Assembly: GCA_044224605.1 (NCBI GenBank) | Contig: JBGAKC010000007.1 | Span: forward strand, 62,001-126,000 | DNA: 64,000 nucleotides | From: UBA7672 sp044224605 | Lineage (GTDB): Bacteria > Pseudomonadota > Alphaproteobacteria > Caulobacterales > Hyphomonadaceae | Reading direction: 5' to 3' | Part shown: positions 27,425 through 34,609 of the stretch, piece by piece | Layout of the letters: every line of letters starts with the position of its first letter | How positions within the stretch are numbered: position 1 is the stretch's first letter | Program-made: the position numbers and the translations under genes | Notes under the pieces: generated by a model | What the model saw: only the letters and a program-made list of their open reading frames with translations | Told to the model about the DNA's origin: nothing | The model's database searches: none

Positions 27425-28327
27425 CTAGCGGTCCTTGGGATCGAAAGCGTCGCGCAGGCCGTCGCCGATGAAGTTCAGCGAGAACAGCGTGATCACCATC
27501 GTCACCGCGGGGACGAGGAGCATCCACGGATAGGAGAACTCGCGCTGGCCTTCGGAGATGAGGCGGCCGAGTGAAGTCAGCGGCTCGTTCACGCCGAGGC
27601 CGATGAAGGAGAGGAAGCTCTCCTGCAGGATGACGACCGGCATGGTGAGTGTGACGTAGACAGCCACAGGGCCCAGCAGGTTCGGCAGGATGTGGCGGAC
27701 GATGAGGCCGATGGGCTTCACGCCGGCGGCGCGGGCGGCTTCAACGAATTCCTTCTGCTTCAGCATCAGCGTCTGGCCGCGGACGATGCGGGCCATGGTC
27801 ATCCACTCGACCGCGCCGATGGCGAGGAAGATGAGGAAGATCGAACGGCCGAACACGACGGTGACGAGAATGACGAAGAAGATGAAGGGGACGGCGTAGA
27901 GCACGTCAACGATGCGCATCATGAACTGGTCGACGCGGCCGCCTGCAAAACCGGCGATGGCGCCCCAGGTGACGCCGATGGCGAGCGAGACCAGCGTGGC
28001 GATGAGGCCGACGGCGAGCGAAATCTGCAGGCCTGTCATCACGCGGGCGACCATGTCCCGACCGTAGATGTCGGTGCCGAGCCAGTGCATGTTTTCCAGC
28101 GTCGGGCTTATGTGCAGCTTATCCTGGTATTGCGTGGCGTAGGCGTGCGGCCAGACAAGCGGGCCGATCAACGCGATCAGGGCGAGGATGCCGAGCACGA
28201 CGAAGCCAGCCATGGCGGCCTTGTTGGCGAGCAGGCGGCGAAGGCTGTCGTCCCACAACGAGCGGCCCTTGATGGCCGCGCGGTTCATGAGATCGGCGTT
28301 CTGGCCGGGAGCGGCGGTCATGATCAT
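27425..28327 (-). CDS. oppC: Oligopeptide ABC transporter permease
   Basis: A 300-aa inner-membrane permease with an N-terminal OppC extension domain (WDDSLRRLLANKAAMAGFVVLG), the HWLGTDIYGRDMVARVM motif diagnostic of DppC/OppC, and the EAA loop EFVEAARAAGVKPIGLIVRHILPN. The C-terminal end GDGLRDAFDPKDR is also typical. It moves peptides with OppB, OppA and ATPases OppD/F; the ATPases are not in the window. Its start overlaps the oppB stop by ATGA. Confidence 0.93.
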   Translation of the reverse strand: MIMTAAPGQNADLMNRAAIKGRSLWDDSLRRLLANKAAMAGFVVLGILALIALIGPLVWPHAYATQYQDKLHISPTLENMHWLGTDIYGRDMVARVMTGLQISLAVGLIATLVSLAIGVTWGAIAGFAGGRVDQFMMRIVDVLYAVPFIFFVILVTVVFGRSIFLIFLAIGAVEWMTMARIVRGQTLMLKQKEFVEAARAAGVKPIGLIVRHILPNLLGPVAVYVTLTMPVVILQESFLSFIGLGVNEPLTSLGRLISEGQREFSYPWMLLVPAVTMVITLFSLNFIGDGLRDAFDPKDR

Positions 28328-29277
28328 TCGAACCGCACCTTCGGATCAAGAATGGCGTAGAGGATGTCGGCGATCAGGTTGAGCACGATGATCAGGCCGC
28401 CATAGAGGATGACCGCGCCCATGACGCGGGTGTAGTCGCGCGTGACGGCGCCTTCGATGAAGGACGAGCCGACGCCCGGCAGGCCGAACACGCTCTCGAT
28501 GACCACCGAGCCGGTGATGACGCCGACGATGGCCGGGCCGAGATAGCTGACCACCGGCAGGATGGCGGCGGGCAGGGCGTGGCGCACCATGATGCGGAAC
28601 TCGCTGAGTCCTTTCGCACGGGCGGTGCGGATGTGGTTGGAGCGCAGGATCTCGATCATCGAGGCGCGCATGAGGCGGGAGATGATCGCGATCTGCGGCA
28701 GGGCGAGGGTGACCACCGGCAGGAAGATGTTGTTGAAGTTCATCCGGCCGAGGTCGAGGCCGCCGGCGGCAAACCAGTGGAGCCAGACGCCGAAGACAAG
28801 GGAGAGCAGGGGTCCCGTTACGAAAGTCGGAATCGAGATGCCGATCATGGCGATGCTCATCGCCGAGTAGTCGGCTGCAGAGTTCTGTCGCATGGCGGCG
28901 ATGACGCCGAGCATCACGCCGAAGAACAGGCCGAGCGTGATGGCGAGGCCGCCGATGGTGAGCGACACGGGCAGGCCCTCGGCCAGGAGCTGCGCAACCG
29001 ACTTGTCGTAGATCTGCATGGAGGGGCCGAGGTCGCCGCGGACGACCTTGCCGACATATTCGAAATACTGGTCGGCCAGCGGCTTATCGAGGCCCATCTG
29101 CGCCTTGAGATTCGCCTCGACAGCGGGGGTGAGCTTGCGCTCGACGGAATACGGGCTGCCGGGCGCTGCGCGCATCATGAAGAAGGCGACCGTGATGATC
29201 GCCAGCATGGTGGGAATGGCCGCGAGAATCCTGCGGCCCGCATAGGCCCAGGGAATGCGTGACATGAGTCGGGCCAC
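28324..29277 (-). CDS. oppB: Oligopeptide ABC transporter permease
   Basis: A 317-aa OppB/DppB permease with six membrane helices. It has an N-terminal RRILAAIPTMLAIITVAFFMMRAAPGSPY, the periplasmic segment LKAQMGLDKPLADQYFEYV, then the EAA loop DHIRTARAKGLSEFRIMVRHALPAAILP-type sequence (seen as NHIRTARAKGLSEFRIMV). The C-terminal end is LIADILYAILDPKVR. It is translated just before oppC with a four-base overlap. Confidence 0.93.
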   Translation of the reverse strand: MARLMSRIPWAYAGRRILAAIPTMLAIITVAFFMMRAAPGSPYSVERKLTPAVEANLKAQMGLDKPLADQYFEYVGKVVRGDLGPSMQIYDKSVAQLLAEGLPVSLTIGGLAITLGLFFGVMLGVIAAMRQNSAADYSAMSIAMIGISIPTFVTGPLLSLVFGVWLHWFAAGGLDLGRMNFNNIFLPVVTLALPQIAIISRLMRASMIEILRSNHIRTARAKGLSEFRIMVRHALPAAILPVVSYLGPAIVGVITGSVVIESVFGLPGVGSSFIEGAVTRDYTRVMGAVILYGGLIIVLNLIADILYAILDPKVRFE

Positions 29278-29420
29278 TGCTCCTGAGGAGCGGGGGGACG
29301 AACGCGACAGATCAGACAGGGGTTACGTCCTCCGCAGTGGCGAGGTTATATGAGGCGCATGATTGCGCCGGGCGCAAGCGGGCAAAATTGCCGCGCCTGT
29401 TGACGATTTCAGGAGTGGAA

Positions 29421-29837
29421 ATGGCCGATATCAGGCAGGTCACGGAACAGTTTGCAGTTGCCCCACAGGTGGATCTGGACGATTTCGCCGATATCGCCGC
29501 GCTCGGTTTCACCCACATCATCAACAATCGCCCGGACGGCGAGGCGCCGGGCCAGCCTTCATCCACAGAAGCTGAGGCGGCCGCGAAGGCCGTGGGGCTG
29601 AGCTATGTTTTCGCTCCGTTCGTCGGGCAGCCGACGGCAGAGGCTGTGAAAGCGGTCATGACGGCCCGGGGCAAGACGCTGGCCTATTGCCGGTCGGGGA
29701 CGCGGTCGGTGACGGCGTGGGCTCTGGCTCAGGCGAACAATGCGGCGCCGGCGGACGAGATCGTCCAGGCGGCGGCGGAAGCTGGCTACAATCTTGCGCC
29801 GATGGCCGGGCTGCTGAAACAGGTCGGAGCGCGGTAG
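29421..29837 (+). CDS. TIGR01244/DUF442 family protein (phosphatase-like sulfur transferase domain)
   Basis: 138 aa from the ATG at 29421, supported by AGGAG ten bases upstream; a longer frame to 29337 is not preferred. It has the dual-specificity-phosphatase-like fold of DUF442: QVTEQFAVAPQV, FTHIINNRPDGEAPGQPS, LSYVFAPFVGQ and the Cys-loop CRSGTRS at residues 90-96. This domain forms the N-terminal half of Blh, a bifunctional sulfur transferase/dioxygenase. Here it stands alone, one base before an MBL-fold gene. The two may act in the same pathway; a persulfide role is inference. Confidence 0.85.
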   Translation: MADIRQVTEQFAVAPQVDLDDFADIAALGFTHIINNRPDGEAPGQPSSTEAEAAAKAVGLSYVFAPFVGQPTAEAVKAVMTARGKTLAYCRSGTRSVTAWALAQANNAAPADEIVQAAAEAGYNLAPMAGLLKQVGAR

Positions 29838-29838
29838 C

Positions 29839-30735
29839 GTGGCAGGCATCCCGTTCGTCCGCGACATTCAGTTCAAGTATGGCGAGGTGGCGCGCGTGAG
29901 CCCCCGCATCCAGCGAGTGATCGCGGAGAATCCAGGACCGTTCACCTATCTCGGAACCGGCGTCTACATCATTGGGACGGACGATGTCGCGGTGATCGAT
30001 CCCGGCCCTCCGATCCAGAGGCATTTCGATGCACTGAAACGCGCGCTCGATGGGCGCCGGGTGACCCATGTCTTCACCACGCACACCCATCTTGATCACT
30101 CGCCACTTGCCCATCCGCTGGCCAAGTGGGCCGGCTGCAAGGTGTATGGTCAGCCTGATCCCGCTGCGCCGCACGAGGACATGAAGCTGGAGGAAGGCGG
30201 CGAAACCGGCTTCGCGCCCGACGTGCTGGTGAATGATAGCGATGTGTTCAGCGGTGATGGCTGGACGCTGGAGGCGATCACTACGCCGGGGCACATGTCG
30301 AACCACATCTGTTATGCGCTGAAGGAAGAGAATGCGCTGTTCTCCGGCGATCACATCATGGGGTGGTCGACCACGGTGATCTCGCCGCCGGACGGAAACA
30401 TGCGGCAGTACTTCGCCAGCCTCGACAAGATACGCGCGCGCGAATTCTCGACGCTATGGCCGACGCACGGGCCGCCGGTCACCGATGTCGCGTCGTTCAT
30501 TGACGCCTATACCGCGCATCGTCGTGCGCGCGAGGCGGCGATCATGGAACGGATGAAGGCAGGCGACACGCTGATCCCCGAGATGGTGAAGGTCATCTAC
30601 AAGGACGTGGACCAGCGGCTGCACGCGCCGGCGGCGCATTCCGTGCTGGCGCATGTGATCCAGCTGGTCGAGGAGGGTCGCGTCGTCGCCGACGGGCCTC
30701 TTACAATCTCAACGCACTACAGGCTCGCTGCCTAG
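29839..30735 (+). CDS. MBL-fold metallo-hydrolase (LACTB2-like)
   Basis: 298 aa, GTG start two bases after the upstream stop. The metallo-beta-lactamase metal motif HTHLDH is at residues 82-87 (THTHLDHSPL), followed by DGWTLEAITTPGHMSNHICY and an FSGDHIMGW block with the remaining ligands. The C-terminal third (after PPVTD) resembles the winged-helix tail of LACTB2-type ribonucleases/hydrolases. The substrate is unknown. It overlaps the end of sppA on the opposite strand by four bases. Confidence 0.86.
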   Translation: MAGIPFVRDIQFKYGEVARVSPRIQRVIAENPGPFTYLGTGVYIIGTDDVAVIDPGPPIQRHFDALKRALDGRRVTHVFTTHTHLDHSPLAHPLAKWAGCKVYGQPDPAAPHEDMKLEEGGETGFAPDVLVNDSDVFSGDGWTLEAITTPGHMSNHICYALKEENALFSGDHIMGWSTTVISPPDGNMRQYFASLDKIRAREFSTLWPTHGPPVTDVASFIDAYTAHRRAREAAIMERMKAGDTLIPEMVKVIYKDVDQRLHAPAAHSVLAHVIQLVEEGRVVADGPLTISTHYRLAA

Positions 30736-32495
30736 CGCTCAACCGCGGACGGCGACCAGAGCTGGGCGCCGGACTGCTGGCTCATCTGGCGCAACTGGCC
30801 GATCAGGACCTGCGCGCGCTCGCGGCCGACGATGGCGCCCGCGGCTTCCGTGATCCGGCTTTCCGGGACGCCTGCGATCTTCGCCTGCATCATCGTGCTG
30901 GTCAGCAGTTCGAAGGGCGAGGTGCGGTGGATCGTCATGCGGACGTCGATGCCGTCTTCCGGCTTGAAGCCGGCGAGGCGGCTGGCTTCCTCGAGCGCGA
31001 AGATCAGGTCGCCATTCTTGTCGACGAGGCCGTTCTTGAGGCCGTCTTCGCCCGACCAGACGCGGCCGCGCGCGATCTCCTGCACCTTCTGCAGCGGCAA
31101 CTTTCGACCTTCGGCGACGAGACCGGTGAAGCGATCATAGACGCCCTGCAGGCCTTCAAGGAGTTTGGCGCGCTGGGCCGGCGTGAACTTGTCGGCGGAG
31201 TAGGCCGAGGCGAACTCGCCGCCGACGCGGACTTCCTGCGGGTTGACGCCGAACTGGCGGAGTGCGTCAGCGACAGCGAACTTGCCGCCGAAGACGCCGA
31301 TCGAGCCGGTGATGGTGGAGCGCGTGGCGATGATCTCGTCCGCGCCGGCGGCGACATAATAGCCGCCAGACGCCGCCATCGATCCCATCGAGACGACAAC
31401 CTTCTTTCCGGACTCGCGGAGCTTCTTCACGGCGGCCCAGATCTGGTCCGATGCGGTGGCGGAGCCGCCCCCGGAGTCGATGCGGAACACGACGGCGTCG
31501 ATGTCTTTGTCCTTCGCAAGTTCCAGCATTTCACCGGCGATGCGATCGGACGCGAACACAGGCGTTCCGAGCGACAGGAAATCGCTGGGGCCACCCTTGC
31601 CAGTGATGATGTCGCCTTCACCGCCGACGACGGCGATGACGGCCCGGCCGTCACGGCGCGGCGGGTGATAGTCGTGGATCGCGAGGAGTTCGCCCCCGGC
31701 GCGCTTTTCGGCGGCGGCGGCGGCTTCCTCGGGGTAGCCGAGCCGGTCCACCAGCTTGAGCTTCACGGCTTCCTCGGCCGGATATGGGCTGGCTTCCATG
31801 AGAGAGCGCATCGTCGCTGGGTCGGTCTTCCGGTCCGTCGCGATATCGGCGATGGAATGCATCCAGACGCTCGAGGCCAGCTCAGTCATGGCGCGGGCGT
31901 GGGCGGGCGTGTAGCCCTTCTGCTTGTAGACGTCGGCCGCGTTCTTGTACTCGTAGAACTGTTCGATCTCCGGATCGACCTTCAGTTTCTCCAGCGCGCC
32001 GCCGAGGAACAGCGTTTCGAAGGTGATGCCTGGCGTCTCGAATGACGTGCCGGGCTGGATCCAGATCTCGTCGGCCGCTGAAATGGCGCGGTAGACGGCA
32101 GGGCCGGAGGCGAGGAAGCCCTGACTGTGGGCGATAATGAACTTGTTCTTGGCCTTGAGGCGCAGGAAGGCCTGGCGCAGTTCCTCGGCGCGGGACGAGC
32201 CCAGGCCGCTCTCGGCTGCGCGTACGAAGACACCCTTGATCTCCGGATCGTCGGCCGCAGCATTGAGGCGCAGGAGGGTTTCCACGAACGAGTGGCCGGA
32301 GAACACCGCGTTGAGCGCATCGGCGGCGGGCTGGTCCGGGCCGCTGTCGCGCAGGTCGATCTCCAGCACGGCGTTGTGGGCCCGCGCCGGCTCACCCGAC
32401 GGGACGAAGGACAGGATCAGGACGAGCGGGATGAGGACAAAGAACACTATCAGCGCGGCGAGGCCGCCGAGGAAGGTGAGGAGGAAGGTTCTCAT
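30732..32495 (-). CDS. sppA: Signal peptide peptidase SppA, 67K type
   Basis: A 587-aa membrane serine protease with one N-terminal membrane helix (LTFLGGLAALIVFFVLIPLVLIL) and two tandem SppA (ClpP-like) domains in the periplasm. The second domain carries VVSMGSMAASGGYYVAAGAD with the nucleophile Ser, and the N-terminal domain supplies the catalytic Lys in the double-length form. It degrades released signal peptides. Length fits the 67K type. It lies between the tRNA-Pro gene and the MBL gene. Confidence 0.92.
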   Translation of the reverse strand: MRTFLLTFLGGLAALIVFFVLIPLVLILSFVPSGEPARAHNAVLEIDLRDSGPDQPAADALNAVFSGHSFVETLLRLNAAADDPEIKGVFVRAAESGLGSSRAEELRQAFLRLKAKNKFIIAHSQGFLASGPAVYRAISAADEIWIQPGTSFETPGITFETLFLGGALEKLKVDPEIEQFYEYKNAADVYKQKGYTPAHARAMTELASSVWMHSIADIATDRKTDPATMRSLMEASPYPAEEAVKLKLVDRLGYPEEAAAAAEKRAGGELLAIHDYHPPRRDGRAVIAVVGGEGDIITGKGGPSDFLSLGTPVFASDRIAGEMLELAKDKDIDAVVFRIDSGGGSATASDQIWAAVKKLRESGKKVVVSMGSMAASGGYYVAAGADEIIATRSTITGSIGVFGGKFAVADALRQFGVNPQEVRVGGEFASAYSADKFTPAQRAKLLEGLQGVYDRFTGLVAEGRKLPLQKVQEIARGRVWSGEDGLKNGLVDKNGDLIFALEEASRLAGFKPEDGIDVRMTIHRTSPFELLTSTMMQAKIAGVPESRITEAAGAIVGRERAQVLIGQLRQMSQQSGAQLWSPSAVER

Positions 32496-32539
32496 GCCGG
32501 GTCTCCGCGCCGCGCCTCAAGGGGCGGACAAGCCTTACC

Positions 32540-32577
32540 GGCAAACGGCGCGCGGCGGAACCGCTGCGCGTTTTGCC
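32540..32577 (-). terminator. Long imperfect hairpin behind tRNA-Pro
   Basis: GGCAAA at 32540-32545 pairs with TTTGCC at 32572-32577, and the interior GC-rich arms pair with a few bulges. It lies 26-63 bases past the 3' end of the tRNA-Pro gene and before the sppA start, so it probably ends tRNA transcription. The T-tract is short. Confidence 0.5.
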
Positions 32578-32602
32578 TTGGTTCGTGGGGTGGGAGCGTT
32601 CC

Positions 32603-32679
32603 TGGTCGGAGTAGCTGGATTCGAACCAACGACCTCTTGCTCCCGAAGCAAGCGCTCTACCAGGCTGAGCTATACTCCG
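32603..32679 (-). tRNA. tRNA-Pro(CGG)
   Basis: 77 nt. Acceptor CGGAGTA pairs with TACTCCG, then A and an encoded CCA. D-arm AGCTCAGCCTGGTAGAGC. The anticodon arm is CTTGC-TTCGGGA-GCAAG, giving anticodon CGG. The T-arm contains GGTTCGAATCC. All stems pair. It is the first gene left of the divergent tRNA-Gln and reads toward sppA. Confidence 0.96.
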
Positions 32680-32859
32680 ACGGAGCGGGGCCTATAGCGG
32701 CTTTCCGTATGCCACGCAACGCTAGAAAAGGCGCGGCAAACAGGCGTTTGGCGTGCTGGTGGCTGGGGCTGGAAACTGCCCGAACTGCGTCAAAACAAGG
32801 CCAAATCCGGCTGTTGCTTTCCGGGCGCGAATTATCTAACTCTCCGCCTCTCCCTGAAC

Positions 32860-32934
<75 letters not shown>

Positions 32935-33579
32935 GGGAGAAATAGTCTCCGGCGCCTCTGCAGTTGGGCCTCGCAATTGAGCCCAACTGTCCGGGACTTA
33001 GCTCCCGAGCCTCCTCCCAGAGACCGAGGTCTGGTTCGCTTCAGCCGCGACCAGCCGGCGTTTGCGCCGGCGAGTCTTCGGCATCGCGTGTGGAGGCGAG
33101 TTTTTCGGCTGCGGCCGAAATGTGAGAGACGGCTTTCGCATTGTGGTCGCCGGCGGCTGCCCCGCTTTCAGATGCGGTCAACGCTCCTGACTTCGCGTGG
33201 AATCCGGGTGGAGCTGCGTAGGGCTATGCGCCCAATGCTCAAGGGTTAGCCGGTCGGGCTCTTGCGAAGCAACAATCCAGTCCTCACTGGACCACAAGAG
33301 CAGGGCATCGCGGACTGTCTCCTTAGGGGGGCACATCAGTCATTCGCGCGCTGCGGCTGTCGGCAGAAAGTGGCCCTGTCCAGCCGTTCGTCATTAAGGC
33401 TTGGAGAGACCCGAAAACTCGTGGGCAGGTCTCGTTGACCCCGTGCCGGTTCACCGGAAAGCTCAGCCGCAAGCGGCGGCGCGAAGTTATGCGCGACCTG
33501 GGGCCGGAATTGGGAGTAGTTGACTTCCCTCTTGGTCTCCAGAAGCGTCTGTAATCAGGTTTCCAAGGGGATGGTGGAA
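32935..33579. other. Non-coding stretch after tRNA-Gln
   Basis: About 645 bases without a convincing gene. It starts with a 9-bp hairpin (CAGTTGGGC / GCCCAACTG, 32961-32989) that may terminate the tRNA transcript. Then follow two more short perfect hairpins: GCCGGCG-TTTG-CGCCGGC (33054-33071; seven pairs) and TTTCGGC-TGCG-GCCGAAA (33103-33120). The rest holds only short frames without domain-like sequence. The change of composition suggests the border of an accessory region. Confidence 0.45.
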
Positions 33580-34452
33580 ATGCGTGTTCTGAACGTGGCG
33601 ATTGTCGGATTAGCTTTTCTTTCTGTCGGCTGCGCAACTGCTCCGCCAGACGACTATGGGCGGATGGGCCTCAACTATAAACCAGCGCGGGTATTCGGCG
33701 ACAGTGTTCGCGAGTTTAGCGCGAAGGAAGCTGATTCTTTCGAAGCCCTGACCGGAAAAGCCCCATCGAGTTGGGGGCGATACATCTGTCACAACGAGCA
33801 GAGCTATAATCTCAAGTCTGCCGAACTAGTCGCACTAGGCCGACGTGGCGTGGGCTTGTTGACGGTAATCCAGCCAGGCCAAGCCAAGTTGAACTCCACA
33901 GACCCGACCGTCCCAGAGAAGGTCGCGAACTGCGTCAGAGCCACCATCAGCAAAATGAGAGCTGAGATCAACGGGTCAACGCTCTCGTCTTCTGAAAAGG
34001 CCACAGCGCTTCGTGTACTGGAAGATTCAACGTATTTCTTGGACGTAGAAGCTAACCAGAAACTTTCCGCCGCGTTTCTCAAAGGGCTCGTTTCCGGGCT
34101 GCAGGCCGACCGCGCACCAACCAACGAGCTCAAGTTTGGCCTTTATCTCCATGGAACGAACAATGTCGCGGTTGGCGACCGCCCTCTCATTGTGAAGACC
34201 CTGTCAGAACTCGGAGTTGAATTGGAGGCCGTTTGGTATGCCACGTATGTCAAGCAGCACGGCTTCTGTGGCACGCCGCCCTACTGGCGGGATTTCAGCT
34301 ACCTGAACCCGATCCCTGCCAAGAACCTTTACTGGCAATATGCTGATGACTGCTCAGGCTATGCAAATTTTGCGGGAGGGCACTTTGATCTAAATGTCGC
34401 CGAGCCCGCTGAAGCTCGAGACTTGCGACTGGGGCCGCCGGGTATCAGCTGA
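33580..34452 (+). CDS. DUF1906-like (GH25-type barrel) lipoprotein
   Basis: 290 aa from the ATG at 33580 (an in-frame ATG at 33571 directly abuts the GGGG and is less likely). A lipoprotein signal with lipobox LSVGC is followed by a domain of about 260 residues. It reads like a Rv2525c/DUF1906 barrel: KAPSSWGRYICHNEQSYNLKSAELVALGRRGVGLLTVIQPGQ resembles the 'RYL...LT..E...L...G..I' start, and LYWQYADD is like the WQY end of GH25 folds. It may bind or cut cell-wall glycans; catalytic residues cannot be named. It is visibly AT-richer than neighbours and sits 157 bases before the first TIR gene. Confidence 0.55.
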   Translation: MRVLNVAIVGLAFLSVGCATAPPDDYGRMGLNYKPARVFGDSVREFSAKEADSFEALTGKAPSSWGRYICHNEQSYNLKSAELVALGRRGVGLLTVIQPGQAKLNSTDPTVPEKVANCVRATISKMRAEINGSTLSSSEKATALRVLEDSTYFLDVEANQKLSAAFLKGLVSGLQADRAPTNELKFGLYLHGTNNVAVGDRPLIVKTLSELGVELEAVWYATYVKQHGFCGTPPYWRDFSYLNPIPAKNLYWQYADDCSGYANFAGGHFDLNVAEPAEARDLRLGPPGIS

Positions 34453-34609
34453 TGTTTAGGGGGTGGAAGGCGCTCGGCGTCAAGTGCCGAGGCTCGTATG
34501 CCCTCGGCCTGGGTAACGATCGCCTTGCCACTCCGTGGTCCGACATTGGTGGGGCAGGTCACCCCGACGCGTGTATCGAGTGACGACCTTGGGGACAGCG
34601 AGCTAGCAG

